Source: Prevotella sp. (GTDB lineage: Bacteria > Bacteroidota > Bacteroidia > Bacteroidales > Bacteroidaceae). Taken from it: a stretch of 36,340 bases of DNA. Location of the stretch: positions 1-36,340 of the forward strand of contig JALFPC010000014.1 of the NCBI GenBank assembly GCA_022782305.1, written 5' to 3'. The notes under the pieces are model-generated. The model searched no databases and had not been told where the DNA came from. It saw only the letters and a list, made by a program, of their open reading frames with translations. Position numbers and translations under genes: made by a program. This document shows positions 16,857-25,951 of this stretch, piece by piece (within the stretch, counting starts at the first letter, position 1; every line of letters starts with the position of its first letter).

Positions 16857-17477
16857 ATGAACACAGCAGAAAACAGCATGACAACAGCCAAGCGAACCAG
16901 CGTGGTAATCATCGACAACTATGATAGTTTTACCTATAACCTCAGCCATCTCATAAGACAGATGGGAGCAGAGGTGACGGTGATACGCAATGACAAGTTT
17001 GAACTGCCACAACTCATGGCTTACGACAAGATAGTGCTCAGTCCAGGACCTGGCATTCCACAGGAGGCAGGGCTCCTCATGGATGTGATAAGGACATACG
17101 CAGGAGTGAGACCCATGCTCGGGGTATGTCTCGGACATCAGGCTATAGGTGAGGTGTTTGGTGCCAAACTCGAAAACCTCTCGGAGGTGTTTCACGGAGT
17201 GGCCACACCGGGCACCATCATAGCAGACGACTATATCTTCAGCGGACTGCCCAAAGAGATAACCATAGGGCGCTATCATTCATGGGTGGTGAGCAATGAT
17301 AACCTGCCGGAGTGTCTCGAGGTGACTGCAGTGAGCGAAGATACCGCATGCGGCGGCGCACGGCAGATTATGGCGCTGAGACATAAGGAATTGGATGTGC
17401 ATGGCATTCAATTCCATCCCGAAAGCGTGCTCACACCAGAGGGTAAGAGGATAATAGAAAACTTCATCAATGGCTAA
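16857..17477 (+). CDS. trpG: Anthranilate synthase component II (glutamine amidotransferase)
   Basis: 206 aa, class I glutamine amidotransferase. It hydrolyses glutamine and passes ammonia to TrpE. The catalytic triad is visible as C91 in 'GVCLGHQ', with H187 and E189 in 'IQFHPES'. 'DNYDSFTYNL' and 'LSPGPGIP' are the other family motifs. The first seven codons look like an extension; M8 (16878) is an alternative start just before the conserved core. In some bacteria one such subunit also serves folate synthesis as PabA; whether this one does cannot be told here. Confidence 0.96.
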   Translation: MNTAENSMTTAKRTSVVIIDNYDSFTYNLSHLIRQMGAEVTVIRNDKFELPQLMAYDKIVLSPGPGIPQEAGLLMDVIRTYAGVRPMLGVCLGHQAIGEVFGAKLENLSEVFHGVATPGTIIADDYIFSGLPKEITIGRYHSWVVSNDNLPECLEVTAVSEDTACGGARQIMALRHKELDVHGIQFHPESVLTPEGKRIIENFING

Positions 17478-17538
17478 TAATATATTGCATCATACATTAT
17501 CATAAGCAAAATCAAAGACAATAAAACTCATTATTATT

Positions 17539-18537
17539 ATGAAAGAGATACTGAACAGAGTAATCAATCATGAGATGCTCACAAGAGAAGAAACCAAGAA
17601 TATCCTGGTGGGAATAACACAGGGACGATATGCCGAAGAGCAAATAACGGCACTGCTCACAGCATTGCAGATGAGGGGAGTGAGCGTGGATGAGTTGCTC
17701 GGATTCCGCGACGGCATACTCGAGACAGGAGTGCCCGTGCCATTGGATTGTGATAGATATATAGACGTGGTGGGCACAGGCGGCGACCGCAAAAACACTT
17801 TCAATATCTCCACAACCTCATGCTTCGTGATAGCAGGTGCAGGATATAAGGTGGCCAAGCATGGTAACTATTCAGCCACCAGCACCAGTGGAGCAAGTAA
17901 TGTGATCGCAAACCATGGCGTTACTTTTACCGACGATATAGATAAACTCAACAAGTGCATAAACGAATGCGGCATAGTGTATCTCCATGCACAACTCTTT
18001 GCCAAGGCAATGAAATTCGTGGGACCAATACGCAAGGCCTTGCAGTTTCCCACCTGCTTCAATCTGCTCGGACCTATCGTCAACCCATCGAAACCGCAAT
18101 GTCAGATGCTTGGAGTGGCCAACCTCGACCAGATGAGACTATATAATAATGTATACAGAAAGATTGGCATTGACTATGCAATAGTAAATAGTATTGACGG
18201 CTATGACGAGATCTCGCTCACCAGCGATTTCAAGGTGGTGACCAATGACTATGAGCGCATCTTCTCTCCCGAAGAGATTGGAATGAAAGTGGCCAAACCC
18301 GAGGAACTGCGTGCTGGTGCTTCTGAGCAGGAAGCCATGGAAATATTCGACAATGTGCTGAACAACAAGGCTCTGGAGGCACAGAAAAATATAGTGATTG
18401 CCAATGCTGGCTTTGCCATACAGGTGCTCGAAAAGGGACAGAAGAGCATAGAGGAGTGTATGGATATAGCACGTGAGTCTATAGATAGCGGCAAGGCCCT
18501 CGAGACATTCAAGAAATTTGTAGAACTCAACAAGTAG
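17539..18537 (+). CDS. trpD: Anthranilate phosphoribosyltransferase
   Basis: 332 aa, the normal length for stand-alone TrpD. It transfers phosphoribosyl from PRPP to anthranilate. The PRPP-binding glycine motif 'VVGTGGDRKNTFNIST' (78-91), 'KHGNYSATSTSGASNV' and 'GPIVNPSKPQ' are present. The residue after GTGGD is R84 where Gly is common. The gap of 61 bp after trpG is AT-rich and shows neither a terminator nor a clear promoter, so the gene should be cotranscribed. Confidence 0.96.
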   Translation: MKEILNRVINHEMLTREETKNILVGITQGRYAEEQITALLTALQMRGVSVDELLGFRDGILETGVPVPLDCDRYIDVVGTGGDRKNTFNISTTSCFVIAGAGYKVAKHGNYSATSTSGASNVIANHGVTFTDDIDKLNKCINECGIVYLHAQLFAKAMKFVGPIRKALQFPTCFNLLGPIVNPSKPQCQMLGVANLDQMRLYNNVYRKIGIDYAIVNSIDGYDEISLTSDFKVVTNDYERIFSPEEIGMKVAKPEELRAGASEQEAMEIFDNVLNNKALEAQKNIVIANAGFAIQVLEKGQKSIEECMDIARESIDSGKALETFKKFVELNK

Positions 18538-18547
18538 GCAACCTATC

Positions 18548-19372
18548 ATGGCAGATATCCTCGAAGAGATCATAGCGTGGAAACGGATTGAAATAGAGCA
18601 GGCCAAAAGACAGATGCCCGAGAGAGCCCTACATGCACAGGTGGAGCGCATCATGGCAGAAGACCAACCCGTGGCCAGTCTCAAGGAGGCACTCAATACA
18701 CAGGGTGCAGACAAACGTAGACCACCACAGATAATAGCGGAATTTAAACGAAAGTCACCATCAAAGGGCTGGATACACCAAGATGCCATGGCAGAAACCG
18801 TTACCATCGACTATCAACTGCACGGGGCGGCGGCAGTGAGCATACTCACAGACCAGAAATATTTCGGTGGAAGCGATGAGTTTATTCTCAATGCCAGAAG
18901 AGCAGGACTCACATTGCCCGTGCTATATAAGAATTTCGTTGTTGACGAATACCAACTCTTTCAGGCCAAGGCATGCGGAGCATCGGCTGTGCTGCTCATA
19001 GCCGCCGACCTTTCCAAAACCGTTTGCAGACGGCTGCTCGAGATGTCTCATCAACTCAAACTGGAAGTGCTGCTCGAGATGCACACCGAAGGTGAAACCG
19101 AGTATGCCGACCTACAACCCGACGTGTGTGGCATCAATAACCGCAACCTCGGTACCTTTGTAACCGACATTACCAATTCAGTTAGGCTTGCCAGTCTGCT
19201 ACCAAATGATATAGTGAAGGTGAGCGAGAGCGGAATACAAACTGCAGGGGATATGGTGATGCTTTGGCAGCAGGGGTTTGATGGCTTTCTCATAGGCGAA
19301 CGCTTTATGAAAGAACAGCAACCGGGAGAGGCTCTCAAGGCATTCCTTGACCAGGCCTATGGCATGGTGTAA
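18548..19372 (+). CDS. trpC: Indole-3-glycerol-phosphate synthase
   Basis: 274 aa, a TIM barrel that closes the indole ring of CdRP. Catalytic residues seen by motif are E65 and K67 (IIAEFKRKSPSKG), K128 (PVLYKNF), E177 (LLEMH) and N198 (GINNRNLGTF). 'VSESGI' and 'GFLIGERFM' bind phosphate. The normally near-invariant P-V-L-R-K-D-F segment reads P-V-L-Y-K-N-F: the catalytic Lys stays but Arg and Asp are replaced. It is a stand-alone enzyme, not fused to TrpF, which is encoded next, and starts 10 bp after trpD. Confidence 0.95.
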   Translation: MADILEEIIAWKRIEIEQAKRQMPERALHAQVERIMAEDQPVASLKEALNTQGADKRRPPQIIAEFKRKSPSKGWIHQDAMAETVTIDYQLHGAAAVSILTDQKYFGGSDEFILNARRAGLTLPVLYKNFVVDEYQLFQAKACGASAVLLIAADLSKTVCRRLLEMSHQLKLEVLLEMHTEGETEYADLQPDVCGINNRNLGTFVTDITNSVRLASLLPNDIVKVSESGIQTAGDMVMLWQQGFDGFLIGERFMKEQQPGEALKAFLDQAYGMV

Positions 19373-19417
19373 TTATTTATTTCTCTATGGAAACAACATC
19401 AAAATCAAGCATATACG

Positions 19418-20089
19418 ATGATAATAAAAGTTTGTGGACTCAATGATGCCGACAACATGCGCCAGGTGGCAGAAACTGGTGCCGACTGGTTAGGAATGAT
19501 CTTTTGGGACAGGTCACCACGGCGTGTAGACATGCTGCGAATACCCACGGGTATGATGCCCGACAGTTCGGGCAAAATGGGCAATAGCGCCATAGGCAGA
19601 TGCAAGAAGGTAGGGGTGTTTGTGGATGCCAATCCGCAATATATCATAACACGTGTGATACAGTTCGGCCTCGATGCCATACAACTGCATGGCCATGAGA
19701 CGCCCACGATGATACGAAACCTAAAGGCAACCCTCGTGCCAGACCTCAAAAAGGAGATAACCATCATCAAGGCCATCAGCATAGAAAAAAAAGAAGACCT
19801 GGAGAGATGCCATGACTATGAGGATATAGCAGATATCTTCCTCTTCGACACTAAATGCAAGTGCGTGGGAGGCAGCGGCGAGAGTTTCGACTGGTCTGTA
19901 ATCAATGATTATCATGGCGGCCAACCTTTCATCCTGAGCGGTGGAATAGGACCCGACGATGCAAAGAGAGTAAAAGCCGTTGACCATCCCAAAATGATGG
20001 GTGTTGACATCAACTCACGATTTGAACTCCAACCAGGAGTGAAGGATGTTGAAAAGGTAAGTGCTTTTATTCGTGAGATGAGAGAATAA
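19418..20089 (+). CDS. trpF: Phosphoribosylanthranilate isomerase
   Basis: 223 aa TIM barrel that performs the Amadori rearrangement of phosphoribosylanthranilate to CdRP. The general base is C6 in 'IIKVCGL' and the acid is D144 in 'LFDTK'. 'GVFVDANPQYI', 'IQLHGHE', 'LSGGIGPDDA' and 'GVDINSRFE' are family motifs. The 45-bp gap to trpC contains an out-of-frame ATG at 19387 (19 codons), which I do not count as a gene. Confidence 0.95.
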   Translation: MIIKVCGLNDADNMRQVAETGADWLGMIFWDRSPRRVDMLRIPTGMMPDSSGKMGNSAIGRCKKVGVFVDANPQYIITRVIQFGLDAIQLHGHETPTMIRNLKATLVPDLKKEITIIKAISIEKKEDLERCHDYEDIADIFLFDTKCKCVGGSGESFDWSVINDYHGGQPFILSGGIGPDDAKRVKAVDHPKMMGVDINSRFELQPGVKDVEKVSAFIREMRE

Positions 20090-20154
20090 GCAAAATGATC
20101 TTATCACAAACATGAGATAACAAGAAAACAATAATAACCCTAAAGCAACTGATT

Positions 20155-20931
20155 ATGAACAAGATAAATAAACTATTCGCCGAGAGAGGAGACAGAAAAC
20201 TGTTGTCGTTGTATTTCTGTGCTGGAAGTCCCACTGCCGAATGCACAGCAGATGTGATAATGACAATGCAGCGCAGAGGCATAGACATGATAGAGGTGGG
20301 CATACCATTTAGCGACCCTATGGCTGATGGCCCTGTCATTCAGGATGCCGCCACCAAATCCCTGCGTAATGGTACCTCACTCAGTACTATCTTCCAGCAG
20401 GTAAAGAGCATCAAGGACAAGGTATCCATACCTCTCATTCTCATGGGATATCTAAACCCAATCATGCAGTATGGCATAGAGCCTTTCTGCCAGAGTTGTG
20501 TGGATGCCGGAATCAGCGGAGCCATCATACCCGACCTGCCATTCAAAGATTATCTCGAGATAGTGAAACCCGTGGCCGACCGCTACGACCTCCGGATAAT
20601 AATGCTTATCACACCAGAAACAAGTGAGGAACGCATACGGTTTATAGACGATCATACCGATGGTTTCATCTATATGGTATCGTCGGCAGCAATAACAGGA
20701 GCACAAAAGAGTTTCGACGAGGCTAAGCAGGAATACTTCAGACGCATTAATGCCATGCATCTCAACAATCCGCGAATGATAGGATTCGGCATTTCAAACA
20801 AGCAAACCCTCGAGAGCGCACAAGCCAATGCCGCAGGTGCTATCATTGGCAGCCGTTTTGTTACACTGCTGGATGAGCATAAGGATGCTGACAAGGCTCT
20901 AGACATACTCTTTGACGATCTTAAGAAATAA
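20155..20931 (+). CDS. trpA: Tryptophan synthase alpha chain
   Basis: 258 aa TIM barrel that cleaves indole-3-glycerol phosphate to indole and G3P, channelling indole to TrpB. Catalytic E47 and D58 lie in 'MIEVGIPFSDPMADGP', and 'GFGISNKQT' and 'GAIIGSRFV' bind phosphate. 'YFCAGSP' stands where proteobacterial enzymes have Y-x-T-A-G-D-P. It is the last trp gene. No strong terminator follows; only a weak AT-rich stem (about 20924-20943) is seen, and the next gene has its own promoter. Confidence 0.96.
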   Translation: MNKINKLFAERGDRKLLSLYFCAGSPTAECTADVIMTMQRRGIDMIEVGIPFSDPMADGPVIQDAATKSLRNGTSLSTIFQQVKSIKDKVSIPLILMGYLNPIMQYGIEPFCQSCVDAGISGAIIPDLPFKDYLEIVKPVADRYDLRIIMLITPETSEERIRFIDDHTDGFIYMVSSAAITGAQKSFDEAKQEYFRRINAMHLNNPRMIGFGISNKQTLESAQANAAGAIIGSRFVTLLDEHKDADKALDILFDDLKK

Positions 20932-20975
20932 TCCGATTTTTTTGTCGTCATATTAGTTAATATAACTTATAATTG

Positions 20976-21006
20976 TTGGAGATTTGGAAAATTAAGACTA
21001 TCTTTG
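20976..21006 (+). promoter_or_regulatory. Promoter for the GH28-GH105 fusion gene
   Basis: TTG at 20976-20978, a 20-bp spacer and TATCTTTG at 20999-21006 fit the Bacteroidetes promoter. It lies 46 bp before the ATG at 21053 and should separate pectin-gene transcription from the trp operon. The pectate lyase gene downstream has no visible promoter of its own. Confidence 0.7.
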
Positions 21007-21052
21007 CACTCGCAAACTATTATCTACTTAAAAAAATAACCGATTCTTCAGT

Positions 21053-24000
21053 ATGAAAATTTTAAAACTATTGCTACTATGGCTGCTTGTGCCTATGGCT
21101 GCCCTCGCTGACGGATGGACAACCCAATACAAGCAGATAGAACAGAGTATCAGACAACCGGAATTTGCCGACAAGGTGTTTGACATCACCAAGTATGGTG
21201 CAAAGACCGATGCAAAACCAGAAGTTAACCAAAAGGCCATCAACAAGGCCATAGCCGCATGCTCAAAGGCTGGTGGTGGTAAGGTAGTGGTGCCTGAAGG
21301 CACATTCCTTACTGGTGCCATCACACTCAAAAGCCATGTAAACCTCGTGGTGGAGAAGGGGGCTGTGCTCGAATTCGTATACAAACCCGAACTCTATCCT
21401 ATCGTGCTGACACGATGGGAGGGACTGGACTGCTGGAACCTCTCACCATGTATCTATGCATACAAAGAGACAGATATTGCCATCACTGGTGAGGGTACCA
21501 TAGACGGCGGTGGCACCAACGACACATGGTGGAAATGGTGCGGTTCTGACCGCTACGGCTGGAAGCCCGGAACCATAAGCCAGCGCAACGGCAGTCGTGC
21601 CAGACTGCTCAAGATGGCTGAAGATGGCGTAGATAAGAATGAACGCCGATTTACAGCAGAAGATGGACTGAGACCACAACTCATCAACCCCAACGAGTGC
21701 GATGGCGTGCTCATTGAGAATGTGACCCTGCTGCGCTCGCCATTCTGGGTTATACACCCTCTGCTCTGCAAAAACGTGACCGTAAGAGGCGTACATATCA
21801 ACAATGACGGTCCTAATGGAGACGGTTGCGACCCCGAGTCGTGCGACGGTGTGCTCATCGAAAACTGTTTCTTCAATACCGGAGATGACTGTATAGCCAT
21901 CAAGAGCGGACGAAACAACGATGGTAGACTCTGGGGAAAACCCAGTGAGAATATCATCATTCGCAACTGCGAGATGCAAAACGGTCATGGTGGCGTGGTG
22001 ATAGGTAGCGAAATATCTGGTGGATGCCGCAATGTGTATGCCGAAAATAACAAGATGGACAGTCCAAACCTCGACAGGGTGATACGCATCAAGACCAACA
22101 CATGTAGAGGTGGCATTATAGAGAATATTTATGCCAGAAACATTGAAGTGGGACAGTGCGGAGAGTCGGTGCTCAAAATCAATCTCGACTATGAGCGCAA
22201 TGAGATCTGCTGCCGTGGTTTCCTGCCTACCGTTCGCAATGTGAACATCGAAAACGTGACATGCCAGAAGAGTAAATACGGTGTGCAGGTGATAGCTCTC
22301 GACACTTGTGTAAACGTGTATGATATCAATGTAAAGAATTGTAAGTTTAACGGCGTGGCAGAAGGCAACTATTTCAAAGGTAAGACCCGCAACATAAAAC
22401 TCGACAATCTCTATATCAACGGTAGCCTTGTGCTACAGGATAAACCATATAAGACCTACAGCCAGTGGATGACATACTCCGAGATGAAGAGAGTGCCCGA
22501 GTCTTATATGCTCGACTTTGCAAAAAAACCGAAGTGGAGTTATGTTATGGGCATCGAACTCGAAGCTATGCTCGACACATATCTTAAGTATGGCGACGAG
22601 AACATACGCAAGTATTGCCAGATGTATACCGATACTATGATTAATGCAAAGGGAGAGATACGCGGTTACAGACTTGAGGATTATAACCTCGACCAGATAC
22701 GCACCGGACATTTCGTGGCTCGCATGTATCAAAACTGGCCAGAGAAGAAAAACCTTATCGCCATGCAGACTCTCATGAAGCAGCTCAAAGACCAGCCACG
22801 CACCAATGAGGGAGTATACTGGCATAAGGCTATCTATGCATACCAGGTGTGGCTCGACGGAATATTCATGGGATTGCCATACTACTCGCTCACTGCCAAT
22901 ATGCTACTCAAAGACAAGAAGGCACAGAAAATATATGACGATGCCGTAGACCAGATAAAGAAAACTTACTACCGCACTCTCGACGAAAAGACAGGGCTCA
23001 ACCGACATGCATGGGACGAGACTAACGAACAGTTTTGGGCAGATAAGGAAACAGGACTCTCACAGCATTGCTGGGGTAGGGCACAGGGATGGTATAGCAT
23101 GGCCCTCATCGAACTCCTCGACGCACTGCCCGAGAACTATTCACGCCGCAATGAGGTGATCGAACTGCTCAAGAAAGACCTCGACGCCGTAATTAAATGG
23201 CAGGACAAGAAGACTGGAGTATGGTATCAGGTGATGGATAGCCCCAAGCGTGAGGGCAACTATCTCGAGTCTACATGCTCATCCATGTTTGCATACGTGC
23301 TGCTCAAGGCATACCGAAAAGGGTATGTGGGTGCCAAATATCGCGACGCTGGTATCAAGGCATACAAGGGCATCATCAATAATTTCATACGTGTAAACGA
23401 CGACAAGACCATCTCGCTCACCAACTGTTGTGCAGTGGCCGGACTCGGTCCTGGTGCCACTCCCACTGTGGAGGCCGCCATCAAACGAGTAGACCCTAAA
23501 GGAAAAGTGAAACACAATGCGCGAAGAGACGGCTCTTACAAGTATTATTTGAGTGAACCAATTAGAGACAATGATGCCAAGGGACTGGGCCCGTTTATCT
23601 GGGCTTCGCTCGAAATGGAAGCATTGGGATATGATACAGACAACACCACAGCCAGCATAGACCGCTCGGCTGTGGTTTCTCGTAATAACCCCGTGGTGAC
23701 AAAGGCGGATGTTCTCTCATCCCTTACCGTGGGAAATGGAGTGATTGCTGCCACTGTAGACGTGACAGGACTACAGAGCTTCCCTGAGGATTACGTCAAT
23801 GGCGTGCCACTTACCACCATGTCGGCATGGGGATGGCATTCTTTTCCAAACACCAAGAACCTCAAAGCCAGCGATAGCGAGAAAGCCTTCGACCTCGGAC
23901 ACGGACACCAAGAGGTTTATGCCGTAGAGTATAAGACAGCGGGCAGAAACAAGGATGCTACAGACTATCTGCGCATCAATCCTCACAGACTTAACCTCGG

Positions 24001-25891
24001 TACCTTCGGACTGACATTCAAAAACAGTGAGGGACAGACCCTCACTCTGGCGGATATCAAGAATATCAAACAAGAGCAGAAACTGTGGGACGGACTCATC
24101 GAGTCTAACTATACCGTAGATAGCATGCCCGTGGAAGTGACCACAGGTGCTATGGCAAAAGAGAAAGGTATGCAGGGACTATTTACCCATGTCAAAAGTC
24201 CTCTCTTCGGTAAGAAACAGGCTGCCTTCACACTCAGGTTGCCATACCCTACAGGCAAGCATGCCGATGATGCCACCGATTGGAACAATGCCGACAAACA
24301 CTCGTCGGAGATAGTATGCGCCGACTCTACAGAGGCTCTCGTAAAGCATACCATTGATGCTACCACCTATTATATATTATTAAGGTGGGACGGCAAGGCC
24401 ACATTCTCGCAGACTGCTCCACATACATATATGCTCACACCAGAAACAGATGTGATTGGTGTGTCTGTGTGCTATAACGAAACCAACCAGTTGCCTGGTG
24501 CTGCAAAGGGTATTACCCTTGATAATGCCAAGGCATGGGAATATGACCAGGAGCGTAAGGCATGCATGAAATTCTGGCCTTCGTTCTGGAACAGTGGTGC
24601 CATCGTCGACTTCTCGCTCTGCACCGATCCAAGAGCAAAGGAACTGGAGAGACGCACCGTATTGTCACAGTATCTCACCTTTGTAAACTGCGGAGATGGT
24701 TCTGTGCCACCACAGGAAACAGGACTCACCTACAACTCATGGTTCGGACGCCCACATCTCGAGATGACATGGTGGCATGCTGTAGATTTCTCTCTCTGGA
24801 ACCGCATTGCAACCATCGACAAGACACTCAAATGGTATGATGATGTGGCCCTGCCTATATCTGAAAAGATAGCAGAAAGACAGGGATTCAAGGGTGCTCG
24901 ATGGATGAAGATGACAGACCCATGGGGTGGGGAAGCTCCTTCCAATACGGGTTCGTTCCTCATCTGGCAGCAACCTCATTATATCTATATGGCCGAAGAG
25001 GCCTATCGCCATCATCCCAATGCCGCCACTCTCAAGGCTCATGCTGCTGCCGTGGAGGCCACAGCAATGTTTATGGCAGACTACGCAAAGGCTTGCGACA
25101 CATCAAAGAAGAAGAACCAGCCCATCAGACTATTCGGACATACAGCCATGCAGGAGAGCATGTCGAAAGATTTCTCTTACTATCATCCTTTTGAACAAGC
25201 TTATTGGCAATATGGACTGGCAGTGGCACAACTCTGGCGCGAGCGTCAGGGACTGGAACGCAATGCCGAATGGGACGACATCATCGTGCGCATGGCTCCA
25301 TTGGCCGAACAGGATGGACGCTATGTGTCGGGTCTTCCACTCGCAGCCTTCGATGATAATGCAAAAGCAGACAAGTTCGACCCATACGTGGCAGTGGCAC
25401 AAAAGGGTTCCAAGACCATCTCACGAGATGATTTCGAACTCAAATGCCGTTCTGATCATCCTGCAGTGCTCGGCGCTTGCGGACTCCTTCCCTCTACATT
25501 GCTGACCATCAACGGTAAGACTCTTGCACCACTCTATGATACAGATAAGATGAAGGAGACACTCAAATGGGTTATGAGCAACTGGAACTGGGATACCACC
25601 TGGGGTTGGGACTATGGCATGGTGGCTATGTGTGCTGCCAGACTTGGCGAAACCAATACGGCTCTTGATGCCCTTCTCATAGACAAGCAGAAGAACACAT
25701 ACCTCGTCAGCGGTCATAACTTCCAAGAGCCCAAGCGCCTCCGCCTCTATATGCCTGGTAATGGAGCTCTGCTCGATGCCGTAGCCATGATGTGTGCAGG
25801 ATGGGACGGATGTGATGACCCTCTCAATCCCGGATTCCCGAAAGACGGAACATGGAACGTGAGGTGGGAAGGATTGCAGCGCATGCAGTAA
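21053..25891 (+). CDS. Three-domain pectin enzyme: GH28 + GH105 + six-hairpin-type glycosidase domain
   Basis: 1612 aa with a signal peptide (MKILKLLLLWLLVPMAALA). Residues about 40-460 are a GH28 polygalacturonase beta-helix with catalytic 'NGDGCD' (D257), 'GDD' (D278, D279), 'GHGG' (H312) and 'RIKT' (R345, K347). Residues about 470-862 are a GH105 unsaturated uronyl hydrolase, an (alpha/alpha)6 barrel with 'WLDGIFMGLPYY' (D602) and 'WGRAQGWY' (674-681). Residues about 870-1612 are a third unit starting 'VGNGVIAATVDVTGLQSFP', with 'HLEMTWWHAVDFSLWNR' (1235-1251), 'ARWMKMTDPWGGEAPS' (1282-1297), 'HPFEQAYW' (1378-1385) and a C-terminal Trp-rich segment. This looks like a six-hairpin glycosidase, but I cannot assign a CAZy family. 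There is no lipobox and no T9SS-like tail, so it is probably periplasmic. It would finish pectin oligosaccharides after import. Confidence 0.93.
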   Translation: MKILKLLLLWLLVPMAALADGWTTQYKQIEQSIRQPEFADKVFDITKYGAKTDAKPEVNQKAINKAIAACSKAGGGKVVVPEGTFLTGAITLKSHVNLVVEKGAVLEFVYKPELYPIVLTRWEGLDCWNLSPCIYAYKETDIAITGEGTIDGGGTNDTWWKWCGSDRYGWKPGTISQRNGSRARLLKMAEDGVDKNERRFTAEDGLRPQLINPNECDGVLIENVTLLRSPFWVIHPLLCKNVTVRGVHINNDGPNGDGCDPESCDGVLIENCFFNTGDDCIAIKSGRNNDGRLWGKPSENIIIRNCEMQNGHGGVVIGSEISGGCRNVYAENNKMDSPNLDRVIRIKTNTCRGGIIENIYARNIEVGQCGESVLKINLDYERNEICCRGFLPTVRNVNIENVTCQKSKYGVQVIALDTCVNVYDINVKNCKFNGVAEGNYFKGKTRNIKLDNLYINGSLVLQDKPYKTYSQWMTYSEMKRVPESYMLDFAKKPKWSYVMGIELEAMLDTYLKYGDENIRKYCQMYTDTMINAKGEIRGYRLEDYNLDQIRTGHFVARMYQNWPEKKNLIAMQTLMKQLKDQPRTNEGVYWHKAIYAYQVWLDGIFMGLPYYSLTANMLLKDKKAQKIYDDAVDQIKKTYYRTLDEKTGLNRHAWDETNEQFWADKETGLSQHCWGRAQGWYSMALIELLDALPENYSRRNEVIELLKKDLDAVIKWQDKKTGVWYQVMDSPKREGNYLESTCSSMFAYVLLKAYRKGYVGAKYRDAGIKAYKGIINNFIRVNDDKTISLTNCCAVAGLGPGATPTVEAAIKRVDPKGKVKHNARRDGSYKYYLSEPIRDNDAKGLGPFIWASLEMEALGYDTDNTTASIDRSAVVSRNNPVVTKADVLSSLTVGNGVIAATVDVTGLQSFPEDYVNGVPLTTMSAWGWHSFPNTKNLKASDSEKAFDLGHGHQEVYAVEYKTAGRNKDATDYLRINPHRLNLGTFGLTFKNSEGQTLTLADIKNIKQEQKLWDGLIESNYTVDSMPVEVTTGAMAKEKGMQGLFTHVKSPLFGKKQAAFTLRLPYPTGKHADDATDWNNADKHSSEIVCADSTEALVKHTIDATTYYILLRWDGKATFSQTAPHTYMLTPETDVIGVSVCYNETNQLPGAAKGITLDNAKAWEYDQERKACMKFWPSFWNSGAIVDFSLCTDPRAKELERRTVLSQYLTFVNCGDGSVPPQETGLTYNSWFGRPHLEMTWWHAVDFSLWNRIATIDKTLKWYDDVALPISEKIAERQGFKGARWMKMTDPWGGEAPSNTGSFLIWQQPHYIYMAEEAYRHHPNAATLKAHAAAVEATAMFMADYAKACDTSKKKNQPIRLFGHTAMQESMSKDFSYYHPFEQAYWQYGLAVAQLWRERQGLERNAEWDDIIVRMAPLAEQDGRYVSGLPLAAFDDNAKADKFDPYVAVAQKGSKTISRDDFELKCRSDHPAVLGACGLLPSTLLTINGKTLAPLYDTDKMKETLKWVMSNWNWDTTWGWDYGMVAMCAARLGETNTALDALLIDKQKNTYLVSGHNFQEPKRLRLYMPGNGALLDAVAMMCAGWDGCDDPLNPGFPKDGTWNVRWEGLQRMQ

Positions 25892-25951
25892 TATTCTTGA
25901 ATCGCATCTATGCAGATGATAAAGCAATATAACAACTAAATATACACGGTA

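Noticed and set aside
19387..19446. 19-codon ORF between trpC and trpF
   Set aside because: Out of frame with and overlapping trpF. No Trp-codon cluster or other sign of a regulatory peptide.
20913..20950. TGACGA ... TCGTCA inverted repeat after trpA
   Set aside because: The stem is short, the loop long (26 bases) and the T run lies inside the loop, unlike an intrinsic terminator.
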